Shown piece after piece: positions 15,884 to 24,024 of a stretch of DNA of 36,358 nt. Source of the DNA: JAHEJB01 sp041748175 (GTDB lineage: Bacteria > Bacteroidota > Rhodothermia > Rhodothermales > Rubricoccaceae). Each line of letters begins with the position of its first letter. The stretch's first letter is position 1. A program made the translations under genes and the position numbers. The DNA lies in the NCBI GenBank assembly GCA_041748175.1, contig JBGTDU010000025.1, positions 1 to 36,358 on the forward strand, written 5' to 3'. The notes under the pieces are model-generated. The model did not search any database. It saw nothing but the letters and a program-made list of their open reading frames with translations, and was not told the origin of the DNA.

Positions 15884-17853
15884 CAACCCTTGAAGTCGCT
15901 AGCGCATATCTAAGTAGCTATGGCTGGCACTCTGTCCCGATTCCGCACAAGTCGAAGGCACCCAACTTGACGGGCTGGCAGGATCTTCGGCTTTCGGCAG
16001 ACGAACTAACCAACCACTTCAACGGAAAGCCTCAGAACATCGGCGTTCTACTTGGCGAGGCGTCCGCCGGGCTGATTGACGTTGACCTCGACTGTACGGA
16101 GGCGATCCAGCTAGCGTCGCATTTCCTGCCTGAAACGCTAACGTTCGGACGTGTAAGCAAGCCTCGTTCGCATTGGCTCTACATAGCTGACGACCTGATT
16201 CCTCAGACAGCGAGGTATCAAACTCACCGCATGGATGAAAGCGAGCGAATGTCTGAAACGCTCGTTGAGCTTCGGAGCACGGGAGGCCAAACAGTCTTCC
16301 CACCAAGCGTCCATCCGTCCGGCGAATCCATCGCCTTCACCGAGAAATTGGATGTGCTACGGATTCCCGGCGGTGAGCTTGCCGAGGCCGTGAAGCGGCT
16401 GGCCGTGGCGTGCCTCTTCGTACGCAACTGGCCCCGGATGCCGGGCACCCGGAATGATTGCGCACTGGCGCTTGCGGGGGCACTGGTTCGCGCCGGGATG
16501 AGCGAGGCCGATACGTCCCGCTTCATCTATGCCGTCTGCTTATGCGCGGGGGATGAGGAAGCCGAGACGCGGGCGAGAACAGCCGGATATGCCGACGTGC
16601 GACTAACGAACGGCGGAAGCGTTTGGGGTTGGCCGAAAGTCGCTGAACTTCTCGGTGAGGATACGGCGGACGTTGCGCGGAACTGGTTGGGCGTTCGTGG
16701 AAGCGACGATGATCGGCGAGGGGCGATGGAGAATGCAAGGCGTGATCCGGAAGACTCAACCGAACCGCACGGCGCACTAGTAATTCGCCCCGTCAACGAG
16801 TGGCAAGCAGGCGCGGCGCAAAATCCCAAGCCCGAACGCCTCTTCGGCGATTGTTGGTTCAAGGGAGAACTTTGCATCCTCTTTGCCGAAACCAACGTCG
16901 GGAAGTCCATCCTCGCCACACAGATAGGGCACGGGATCACGGAGGGCTGCGAAGCGCTTCCGGGCTTCCCCGTTGACGGCACTGGGGAAAAGGTGCTCTT
17001 GCTCGACTTCGAGTTATCCGCCCGTCAGTTCCTCAGCCGATACTCCGACGAACACAGAACTCCTTTCACCTTCGATCCAAAGTTTCTTCGCAGCGAGGTG
17101 AATATCGACTTCGACTTTTTCGACGGTTGGGAGGAAGCAATGAGGGCGGCTATCGAATCGGCAATCATTGAGACGAGCGCTCGGATTGTGATCGTTGACA
17201 ATATCACGTACCTGAAAGACGAAACGGAGAAGTCAAGGGCGGCGCTCCCGCTAATGCGGCACCTGAACAGCCTGAAAAGACGGTACGAGCTTTCCATCCT
17301 TGCGCAGGCGCATACTCCCAAGCGAGACGGCTCGCAGCCCATTACACGCAACCACCTGGCCGGGAGCCGCAACCTCCTCAACCTTGCCGATTCTTGCTTC
17401 GCGCTGGGAGAGAGTGGCAGGGATGAGGGAATGAGATACCTGAAACAGGTTAAGGTGCGAGAAACGGAGTTCACCCTCGACTCGGAGAACGTCGCACTTC
17501 TCAGCCTTGGAAAAGACGGCGGCTTCCTCCGGTTCGTGCTTGAAGGTTTCGGCTCGGAGGTTGAGCACCTTCGGCGTCGGGACTCGGCTGAGACCTCCGA
17601 ACTCGAATCCAACATCATCGCGCTGAGAGAAAGCCAACCCCAGCTATCGAACCGCGAAATCGCCAAACGGCTAGGAACGAATCATACCAAAGTCTCCCGA
17701 ACGCTAAAGAAGGTGGAACAGGGTGGAACACCTGGAACACCTGTTCCACCTGTTCCAGTGCGTTCCACCGGCGACGGCACTTCAATAACGGCCTTCCCTT
17801 CCATTGCCGATGATGAGCCGCGACCGTGGGCAGACATTGACCCCTTTGCGTGA
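15880..17853 (+). CDS. primase-polymerase / RepA-like helicase-type replication protein
   Basis: A 657-residue multidomain protein. Residues about 1-170 form a bifunctional primase-polymerase (Prim-Pol, PF09250-like) domain: metal site D67-V-D69 in GLIDVDLD and H98 in SKPRSHWLYIAD. Residues about 305-520 form an AAA_25/RepA-like ATPase: a P-loop AETNVGKS (K342), a Walker B-like segment ARIVIVDN (D440) and QAHTPKRDG. A C-terminal HTH follows (LSNREIAKRLGTNHTKVSRT). Such proteins start replication of plasmids, phage satellites and integrative elements, so the island may replicate after excision. The C-terminal part is proline-rich and is encoded by repeated DNA. Confidence 0.85.
   Translation: MTTLEVASAYLSSYGWHSVPIPHKSKAPNLTGWQDLRLSADELTNHFNGKPQNIGVLLGEASAGLIDVDLDCTEAIQLASHFLPETLTFGRVSKPRSHWLYIADDLIPQTARYQTHRMDESERMSETLVELRSTGGQTVFPPSVHPSGESIAFTEKLDVLRIPGGELAEAVKRLAVACLFVRNWPRMPGTRNDCALALAGALVRAGMSEADTSRFIYAVCLCAGDEEAETRARTAGYADVRLTNGGSVWGWPKVAELLGEDTADVARNWLGVRGSDDDRRGAMENARRDPEDSTEPHGALVIRPVNEWQAGAAQNPKPERLFGDCWFKGELCILFAETNVGKSILATQIGHGITEGCEALPGFPVDGTGEKVLLLDFELSARQFLSRYSDEHRTPFTFDPKFLRSEVNIDFDFFDGWEEAMRAAIESAIIETSARIVIVDNITYLKDETEKSRAALPLMRHLNSLKRRYELSILAQAHTPKRDGSQPITRNHLAGSRNLLNLADSCFALGESGRDEGMRYLKQVKVRETEFTLDSENVALLSLGKDGGFLRFVLEGFGSEVEHLRRRDSAETSELESNIIALRESQPQLSNREIAKRLGTNHTKVSRTLKKVEQGGTPGTPVPPVPVRSTGDGTSITAFPSIADDEPRPWADIDPFA
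17712..17769. repeat. cluster of GGAACA-type repeats in both orientations
   Basis: Inside the 3' end of the replication gene there are three GTGGAACA/CTGGAACA units followed by inverted ones (CTGTTCCA twice, GCGTTCCACC), mostly with a 9-base period, encoding GGTPGTPVPPVPV. The head-to-head arrangement resembles initiator iterons near a replication origin. It could equally be a simple expanded linker. Confidence 0.5.
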
Positions 17854-18101
17854 TGGACTCGCTCGGAAGAATCATCGAACTGGCTCGAATGGCCCAGTGG
17901 TTCGAGACCAACCGCACCCGCTTCAAAGTCGGAAGACAGGAAGACGCCGACGCCTGCTTTGCTACGATCCTTGATCCGCTTCACCTGGGCGCGCTAGGGG
18001 AAGTGCTCAGGACGTGGCTGGCGGAATCCGAGGGTGCGGACGGGAGGACTGGCGATCCAGCGGCAGAGCGAAGCCTGCGGGCTGAGCGACGTGCGGGCTG
18101 A
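17853..18101 (+). CDS. small unknown protein following the replication gene
   Basis: An 82-residue frame. Its ATG (17853) overlaps the stop of the replication gene (TGATG), suggesting translational coupling. Text such as DSLGRIIELARMAQWFETNR then FKVGRQEDADACFATI looks like a normal soluble protein; the tail (AERSLRAERRAG) is low complexity and may be beyond the functional part. No family recognised. Confidence 0.5.
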   Translation: MDSLGRIIELARMAQWFETNRTRFKVGRQEDADACFATILDPLHLGALGEVLRTWLAESEGADGRTGDPAAERSLRAERRAG

Positions 18102-18295
18102 GCGAAGTCTCGACACGGTGTCGAAGTGGCGCTGGACTAAAAAGAAGCGCCACACCCGTTTCACCGGGCGCAGCCTCGGGAGAGGCGGCGATCCCAGATA
18201 CGGATGTGGCGACAAACAAGGGAATGCATGCCCTCGACCGAGGTTCCATTGAGGGAGCAGGCGACATGGCGCCGACGTTCCCTATATTCGCACGG

Positions 18296-18386
18296 CCCCG
18301 CTCCCACGGTGGAACGAGTACGTGTAGGTTCATCGTGCGTAGGTTCGGTACTGTCTCGAAACTGACCGGATTCACCGGGGTTCGCC
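18296..18386. repeat. dispersed ~90-bp repeat, copy 1
   Basis: Starts CCCCGCTCCCACG and contains GTGTAGG...CGTGCGTAGG, then ACCGGAT...ACCGGGG. It aligns along its length with 19166-19254 at roughly 70% identity by eye. Its minus-strand reading gives the spurious peptide HVLVPPWERG, the hallmark of a widespread non-coding palindromic repeat rather than a protein. Confidence 0.6.
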
Positions 18387-18394
18387 GGGCTTCC

Positions 18395-18426
18395 GCATGG
18401 GGGATGCGCGTAGGCATCCCCCATGC
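18395..18426. repeat. perfect 13-bp hairpin with GCGTAG loop
   Basis: Arms GCATGGGGGATGC (18395-18407) and GCATCCCCCATGC (18414-18426) with a 6-base loop. Immediately right of the dispersed repeat, whose GCGTAGG motif recurs in the loop. No T-run follows on either strand, so it is not an ordinary terminator. Confidence 0.65.
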
Positions 18427-18597
18427 GACGAACTCCATCGGCTTTGCCCGATATGCCTCGGTCCCGGTCAGCCGGAAACGCACTCAGGCCAACGTCCAGT
18501 CGTCCACCTTATTAATGGAAACACCAGGAATTAGACCACGTAAGCTGAAAAGATTCTCCTCGTCGCGAGCACCGTCCTACGGTGATCGAGAGACATC

Positions 18598-18670
18598 AGA
18601 AGGGCCTTCAGGCGCCGTACGGCCGACATCTCGCGTGTCGGGCTGCGGTGGGCTACCGGAAGGCCCTTCT
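18598..18670. repeat. structured element: 12-bp outer stem with inner stem
   Basis: Outer arms AGAAGGGCCTTC (18598-18609) and GAAGGCCCTTCT (18659-18670) pair perfectly. The 49-base interior contains a second stem, CCGACA/TGTCGG. Such a nested arrangement suggests a folded RNA or a palindromic mobile repeat. No associated protein gene is evident. Confidence 0.55.
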
Positions 18671-18905
18671 TCGCTGCTGATAATTTCCGGCCGGTCGGCG
18701 CCATTTTGTAGCGTTTCGAACGCGAGGAGCCGCGGCCGCGGCCGAGACAAGTTCAGGCAAGACTTCCCTACCTGAGACTGATTATAGACTTCCCGCGACA
18801 GGTTTCTTTCGTCTCCGGCTCGTCGACCGCCTGATTCTTTTGGTAGTCTCGGCAAGTACGCTAATACAGTGATTAGCCGAGAGAGAGCCCGAACATTACT
18901 CTTGA

Positions 18906-19142
18906 CCTTCGCCAAAAAAAAATGGCCTCGTTCTTGGTTCAGGGCTTTGGGACGGAGACACGGAACCGCAGGACTGCCAGTATGCAGGATACCCACTGCC
19001 TCCGAACTACCCCGCCGGGTATTGGGTCGCGCTCTCGCAGTTTGACGATGGCCAGGATATGCTTAGATCATCTCAGTTGCTAGTGGTCAGCAAAGAGACG
19101 GGTGAGGTGGACTGGCTCGGCTCCGCAGGCGACGAAGGGTGA
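18906..19142 (+). pseudogene. C-terminal remnant of an unknown (immunity-protein-like) gene
   Basis: A 78-codon frame with no start codon, closed upstream by TGA at 18903-18905. The product reads like a real protein: YPLPPNYPAGYWVALSQFDD then LLVVSKETGEVDWLGSAGDE and a final G. The ending 'vvskeTGEV...GSagDEG' is common at the C-terminus of immunity and SUKH-like proteins. A nine-A run lies near its beginning and the N-terminal part is missing, so this is probably a truncated gene. The family call is tentative. Confidence 0.5.
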
Positions 19143-19165
19143 CCTTTCGCGGTACCTTTGATATG

Positions 19166-19254
19166 CCCCGCTCCCACGTCGGGACGTGCATGTGTAGGCC
19201 CGGCGTGCGTAGGCCCGGTTTTGTCAGATCACTGGCCGGATCCATCGGGGCGCC
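19166..19254. repeat. dispersed ~90-bp repeat, copy 2
   Basis: Homologous to 18296-18386: CCCCGCTCCCACG, then GTGTAGG...CGTGCGTAGG and CCGGAT...ATCGGGG. Contains a small hairpin CACGT-CGGG-ACGTG. The minus-strand spurious reading is HVPTWERG, a peptide often seen in mis-annotated intergenic repeats. The two copies flank the hairpin-rich stretch and the gene remnant. Confidence 0.6.
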
Positions 19255-19294
19255 TTTTCTCCGATCATCGCGCCTTGACGACCCATTACTCTGA

Positions 19295-19870
19295 ATGTCG
19301 AGAGTTCCTCCATCCATGCTATCGAGATCGTCGCGGCGCCAATACTCCGATCTCGAAGTCATCGGCGCTTTCTACATGGGAGAATGGGGGACCATCCCCA
19401 AGCAGACGAAGACGCGTTGGTTGCGGGAGGCATCTGAATGGCGGGTTGAGCAATGGCAGGCGGCGCGTGAGGGCCGACAACCGGAGGCAGGAACTCGCAT
19501 AGCGCGTGCCCTTCTCTCTGCAGAACGAGCCAAGGAAACCCTTGATCGCGGCGTCGGCAACGCAGAAGGAATGACTGGAAGTACCGAAGTGGGGACCGGC
19601 CCCAACGCGCGCGAGGTGGACGCGGTGAGAATGCAATTATCCGCGGCCCTCGATGTGCCCGATACTCTGGCCGTCGTGCTATGTGCACTCCTTCGAGAGC
19701 TTATGAAACGCGCTCCGACCTTGACGAACGAGCAACTGTTGGAGGCACTGACGATGCTCTTGCTCCGCTACGAGAAGATTTACCTGCCGACGCATCCTGT
19801 TGTGGGAGATGTAGGAGGAGGCCCGGATTCGATATTGGGGTTGATATTCAATCGGGAAAGGGCCAACTAG
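19295..19870 (+). CDS. unknown island protein
   Basis: A 191-residue frame; ATG 19295 or ATG 19316 are both possible starts, as the first residues are low complexity. The product looks natural: YSDLEVIGAFYMGEWGTIPK, then TRWLREASEWRVEQWQAARE and a helical C-terminal half (VPDTLAVVLCALLRELMKRA, LLEALTMLLLRYEKIYLPTH). No family recognised; no signal peptide. An isolated gene between non-coding stretches, so its operon context gives no hint. Confidence 0.5.
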   Translation: MSRVPPSMLSRSSRRQYSDLEVIGAFYMGEWGTIPKQTKTRWLREASEWRVEQWQAAREGRQPEAGTRIARALLSAERAKETLDRGVGNAEGMTGSTEVGTGPNAREVDAVRMQLSAALDVPDTLAVVLCALLRELMKRAPTLTNEQLLEALTMLLLRYEKIYLPTHPVVGDVGGGPDSILGLIFNRERAN

Positions 19871-20398
19871 AAGCGGTGAGGGCAGAGCTGATGGCGCCAC
19901 ACAGTATTCTCAGATCTCACCTCACAGCGGGGAGGCGATGGTGCTTGGTGGCCAGGGACCTATCCTGACATACCAACGTGCTATCGTTCGCGCATGCACG
20001 GTCTGCGACCTCGGACAAAAGACCGCGAAAGCGCATGGAGCCCAAAGCGCGCCTTCTCGGCAAGGCGCTATGCTTGATCCATCCGAGTCAGATTTGCACG
20101 AACGACCGTCAAACGATTGGGTAACTCAAGGAGTCAGCCGAGAGTGTGTGTCTCAGCATCGAGAGGATAGAGCACATTTAGGAAGCCCTGGACAGGCATG
20201 GAATCCAGTGATTCTGGCCAGAGGGCTGGACGGTCGCTCTCGAATCCTGAATTAGGACATCTTTTTCGCGTCCGAGGAAAAGCCCAGGTGAAATCGTCTT
20301 CGGTAAGAAGAAGGTTTGGTTTTGCGCGATACGCTCTCACTGGCAAGCTGGAGCCCCGTTGACCAAGAACGCGGTACGTCGTTACTTGCCGAGTAGCC
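19871..20398. other. 528-bp intergenic region ahead of the restriction enzyme
   Basis: No convincing gene. A TTGACC hexamer at 20359-20364 lies 17 bases before TTACTT, about 35 bases upstream of the restriction enzyme start; this is a possible but weak promoter. Open frames on both strands have no protein-like pattern. Confidence 0.35.
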
Positions 20399-23300
20399 AT
20401 GCAGAAAATGACCGACGCACAGACTCAGGACTTCATCGACCGCTGGAAGGCCTCCGGCGCGTCGGAGAAGGCCAACTTCCAGTCGTTCATCAACGAGCTG
20501 TGCGATCTGCTGGACGTTCCGCGTCCCGACGCGGCCACAGGGATCCGGGAAAACGACGGCTACGCCTTCGAGCGCCCGGTGACATTTGTTGAAGGGGCCA
20601 CGGGCTTCATCGACCTGTACAAGCGCGGCTGTTTTGTGATGGAGGGCAAGCAAGGAGCCGATGCGCCTGAACCCACACCCGCCGAGGCGCTGGGAGGCGC
20701 GAAGGTTCAACGGCGGACGGGCACGGCGAAGCGGGGCACCCGAAGTTGGGATCGTGCTATGGAAGCCGCTCGCAATCAGGCCGAGCGCTACGCCCGAGCT
20801 ATCGACGACGAGTGGCCGCCGTTCCTGTTAGTCGTTGATGTGGGCTACTGCATCGACGTGTTCGCCGACTTCGCGCGGATGGGCAAGGGCTACGGTCGTT
20901 TCCCCACGCCAACAGATTACAGGATTGGCCTCGATGACCTCCTCCGACCCGAGATCCGTGATCGGCTGCGCACCGTCTTTGTCGCTCCCCTCGACCTCGA
21001 CCCAGAGCGCCGCACCGCGCCGGTCACGCGCAAACTGGCCGAGCGCCTTGCCCTACTCGCGCGTTCGCTGGAAGCCGCAGGTCACGACGCCGACACCGTT
21101 GCGGGCTACCTCGTGCGCTGCCTGTTCACGATGTTCGCCGAGGACGTGGGGCTAATACGCGAGCGCAGCTTCACCGAACTCCTCGAAAAACACCGCGACC
21201 GCCTCTCGGCTATCCCAAAGCTGACGACGGAACTCTGGCAGGCGATGGACAAAGGCGGCTTCTCGGCGGGCATTGCCGACGATGTGCGCCGGTTCAACGG
21301 GCGGCTCTTTCACGATGCCAAGGCGCTCGAACTTGACGAAGCTGGGCTCGATCTCCTCATAGAAGCGGCGGAGGCCGACTGGGCCGACGTGGAGCCCGCC
21401 ATATTCGGGACGTTGCTCGAACGCGCCCTCAGTCCACGCGAACGCCACCGCCTTGGCGCGCACTACACGCCCCGCGCCTACGTCGAGCGCCTCGTGCGGC
21501 CCACCATTATCGAACCCCTCACCGACGAGTGGAAAGCCGTCCAGGCCGCCGCCGCCCGGTTCGACGAGCAGGGCAAGGTTCCGGACGCCGTTGCGGCCAT
21601 CAACGCTTTCCACCAGCGCCTGTGTACGATTACGGTGCTCGACCCCGCGTGCGGCTCGGGCAACTTCCTCTACGTCACGCTCGACCTCCTGAAGCGCCTC
21701 GAACGTGAGGTCCTCGACGCGCTCGAAGGCTTCGGCCAGTCCACGCTCGAACTCTCCGAGGGCAACCGCGTCAGCCCCACGCAGCTACGCGGGCTGGAGA
21801 TCAACCCGCGGGCCGCCGCCGTGGCCGAGGTCGTCCTCTGGATCGGCTACCTCCAGTGGCACTTCCGCACGTACGGCAACGCCAACCGCCTCGACGAGCC
21901 ACTCCTCAAAGACCGCCAACTCATCGAGCGACGCGACGCCGTCCTCGCGCACGGCTTCCCCACGCAGCGCCTCGACCCTTCGACAGGCTCAGGGCAGGCT
22001 GCCGGCAAGCCGGTAACACGCTGGGACGGCACGATGAAGCCCAGCCCCGTGACCGGCGAGCCCATCCCCGACGAAACCGCCCGCACGCCCGTCTTTGATT
22101 ACCCCGACTCCCGCCCCGCCGACTGGCCCGAAGCGACGTTTATTGTGGGAAATCCACCGTTTGTGGGTGCATTCAAGATGCGAGAGGCCTTGGGAGATGG
22201 TTATGCGGAAGCGCTCCGAAAAGCCTATCCCAACGTGCCTGAAAGCGCTGATTTCGTGATGTACTGGTGGCATGTGGCCTCTGGCAAAGTGGCGCGAGGA
22301 GAGGCCGAACGGTTCGGTCTGATCACGACAAATTCCATCTCGCAGACTTTCCAAAGGCGGGTGGTGGAAGCACGTTTGGAGGCTGCCGAGCCGATCCATC
22401 TGGCCTACGCGATCTCTGACCATCCGTGGGTGGACAGCACAGACGGCGCTGCTGTGCGAATTGGTATGACGGTCGGCGCAAGCGGTGGAGGAATTGGACG
22501 ACTTGCCACCGTGGCCGACGAAGAACGCTCGGGGGAGATCGCGCGGATCGTGCAGCTGGATGAGCGCTCGGGCACTATCCACGCGGATTTGACGATTGGT
22601 GTCGATGTGACGAGCGCCATACCATTGGTTGCGAATGGAGAAATCATCTGCCCGGGCGTCAAGCTGCATGGTGCTGGATTCATCGTGACAGTTGACAAGG
22701 CTGTTGAGCTTGGATTGGGCTTGGTCGAAGGATTGGATCGCCATATCCGGCCGTATCGAAATGGACGAGATCTGACGCAAAAACTGCGCGATGTTATGGT
22801 TATTGACCTGTTCGGTTTGGTGGCAGAAGAAGTCAGGACTCGATTCCCCCGCGTGTATCAGCACGTAGTCGACTATGTAAAATCGGAACGAGACCAGAAC
22901 CGCGATAAGACGATCCGTGAAAACTGGTGGATTCACGGTCGCCCTAGGCCGGAACTTCGAGATCACACTTCGGGCCTTTCGCGCTTCATCGCCACGGTAG
23001 AAACCAGCAAGCATCGCTTCTTCGTGTTTCTGGATGAGGAGATTTTGCCAGATAACACGCTCATCAATATCGGAAGTGATAACGCCTTCCAGCTCGGGGT
23101 CCTGTCCAGCCACATCCACGTGACATGGGCGCTGGCTGCAGGAGGGCGATTGGGAATTGGCAATGATCCTCGATACACCTCTACACGCACGTTTCAACCT
23201 TTCCCTTTCCCGGCCGCCAGCGAGCCGCAGAAAGAAGCCATACGCAAACTGGCCGAGGAACTGGACGCTCACCGCAAGCAGCAGCAGGCCGCGCACGCCG

Positions 23301-23854
23301 GGCTTACGCTAACCAACATGTACAACGTGCTGGAGAAGCTGCGGTCTGGCGAGGCGCTGTCCGCCAAGGAGAAAACCGTCTACGAGCAGGGGTTGGTCGG
23401 CGTCCTCAAGGATCTGCACGACCGGCTGGATGCCGCCGTCGCCGAGGCGTACGGCTGGCCTGCGAATTTGAAAGACGAGGAGATTCTGGAGCGGCTGTTA
23501 GCCCTCAACGCCGAGCGAGCCGCCGAGGAAGCGCAGGGGCAGATCCGCTGGCTGCGCCCTGAGTATCAGGCCCCAGAGGCTGCGGGCACGCAGACGAGCC
23601 TGGCCGTCGAGAAACCGAAGGCGAAGAAGTCCGAGCGCGCCGCCGCGCCGTGGCCGGACGGGCTACCCGCGCAGATGCAAGCTGTCCAGCGGTTGCTAGG
23701 CGAGGCCGCGTCGCCGCTGGACGCCGCGTCCGCCGCCCAAATCTTCGAGGGCCGCGCATCTAAAAAACGCCGCGAGGTCGTCGGCGAGATTCTTGAAACG
23801 CTGGCGGGGCTGGGGTTGGCGAGGCAAACGGGCGACGGGGCGTACACGACGTAG
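20399..23854 (+). CDS. MmeI-like type IIL restriction-modification enzyme
   Basis: An 1151-residue fused endonuclease and adenine methyltransferase. N-terminal nuclease site: D72-x9-E82-G-K84 in FIDLYKRGCFVMEGKQG, the same spacing as the D-x9-ExK site of MmeI. SAM motif I is DPACGSGNFLYVTLDLLKRL (D415) and the catalytic motif IV is GNPPFVG (N585). Target-recognition text follows (about 780-940, ending RTFQPFPFP) with a helical C-terminus. One chain could both cut and protect DNA, with the same recognition domain. A short palindromic repeat is inserted in frame around residue 530. A BREX PglX-type methylase is the main alternative, but the intact D...ExK favours a nuclease. Longer than MmeI (919). 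Confidence 0.85.
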   Translation: MQKMTDAQTQDFIDRWKASGASEKANFQSFINELCDLLDVPRPDAATGIRENDGYAFERPVTFVEGATGFIDLYKRGCFVMEGKQGADAPEPTPAEALGGAKVQRRTGTAKRGTRSWDRAMEAARNQAERYARAIDDEWPPFLLVVDVGYCIDVFADFARMGKGYGRFPTPTDYRIGLDDLLRPEIRDRLRTVFVAPLDLDPERRTAPVTRKLAERLALLARSLEAAGHDADTVAGYLVRCLFTMFAEDVGLIRERSFTELLEKHRDRLSAIPKLTTELWQAMDKGGFSAGIADDVRRFNGRLFHDAKALELDEAGLDLLIEAAEADWADVEPAIFGTLLERALSPRERHRLGAHYTPRAYVERLVRPTIIEPLTDEWKAVQAAAARFDEQGKVPDAVAAINAFHQRLCTITVLDPACGSGNFLYVTLDLLKRLEREVLDALEGFGQSTLELSEGNRVSPTQLRGLEINPRAAAVAEVVLWIGYLQWHFRTYGNANRLDEPLLKDRQLIERRDAVLAHGFPTQRLDPSTGSGQAAGKPVTRWDGTMKPSPVTGEPIPDETARTPVFDYPDSRPADWPEATFIVGNPPFVGAFKMREALGDGYAEALRKAYPNVPESADFVMYWWHVASGKVARGEAERFGLITTNSISQTFQRRVVEARLEAAEPIHLAYAISDHPWVDSTDGAAVRIGMTVGASGGGIGRLATVADEERSGEIARIVQLDERSGTIHADLTIGVDVTSAIPLVANGEIICPGVKLHGAGFIVTVDKAVELGLGLVEGLDRHIRPYRNGRDLTQKLRDVMVIDLFGLVAEEVRTRFPRVYQHVVDYVKSERDQNRDKTIRENWWIHGRPRPELRDHTSGLSRFIATVETSKHRFFVFLDEEILPDNTLINIGSDNAFQLGVLSSHIHVTWALAAGGRLGIGNDPRYTSTRTFQPFPFPAASEPQKEAIRKLAEELDAHRKQQQAAHAGLTLTNMYNVLEKLRSGEALSAKEKTVYEQGLVGVLKDLHDRLDAAVAEAYGWPANLKDEEILERLLALNAERAAEEAQGQIRWLRPEYQAPEAAGTQTSLAVEKPKAKKSERAAAPWPDGLPAQMQAVQRLLGEAASPLDAASAAQIFEGRASKKRREVVGEILETLAGLGLARQTGDGAYTT
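21975..22000 (+). repeat. short palindromic repeat, copy 1 (inside restriction enzyme)
   Basis: A unit with CCTTCGAC near the left and GCTCAGGGCAGGCT at the right, inserted in frame between motif I and motif IV of the restriction enzyme, where it encodes LDPSTGSGQA. Same unit as at 29718, 34447, 34899 and 35487. Confidence 0.8.
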
Positions 23855-24024
23855 CTGGACCTCGGCCTCCGAGCCGTGAAGAGACTACTGCATTTTTTAC
23901 AGCATCCGAAAGACTCGAAAATGATCGCTCCTCAGATTGTGCGGCCACTGCATTTTTCATTTGCTCACACTGCGGGTTATGGGGTTCTTTCCAGGTAATC
24001 AGTAGTTATGTGGCGCCCCCAACC
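23855..24024. other. junction between restriction enzyme and cassette array
   Basis: Contains two similar segments, ACTGCATTTTTTAC (near 23889) and ACTGCATTTTTCAT (near 23947), and ends with CAGTAGTTATGTGG. The GTTATGT at 24005-24011 is the left boundary of the first cassette. The sequence CAGTAGTTATG recurs at the boundary at 26888. No gene seen. Confidence 0.5.

Larger units (their letters stand above)
18102..18905. other. 804-bp non-coding, hairpin-rich region
   Basis: No convincing gene on either strand. It contains: an 8-bp hairpin GTGGCGCT/AGCGCCAC (18126-18153) after the last replication-operon gene, a possible terminator; a dispersed repeat (18296-18386, listed separately); a 13-bp perfect hairpin (18395-18426); a 12-bp paired structure (18598-18670); and a hairpin at 18847-18882 with TCTCGG/CCGAGA and CTAAT/ATTAG stems. 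The open frames here have arginine/proline-rich, gene-unlike products. Confidence 0.5.

Noticed and set aside
17712..17769. The short repeats as a CRISPR array.
   Set aside because: The units are about 9 bases with no spacers, lie inside a coding sequence, and there are no cas genes.
18007..18483. A 158-codon minus-strand ORF containing HVLVPPWERG.
   Set aside because: That peptide is a translated intergenic repeat; the rest is low complexity, so no gene is called.
18598..18670. The nested stem structure as a retron msr/msd RNA.
   Set aside because: There is no reverse transcriptase gene anywhere near, and no plausible a1/a2 and branching-G layout could be assigned.
20399..23854. BREX system (PglX methylase).
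   Set aside because: No other brx or pgl genes are in the window and the N-terminal D-x9-ExK nuclease site is intact, which fits type IIL enzymes better.
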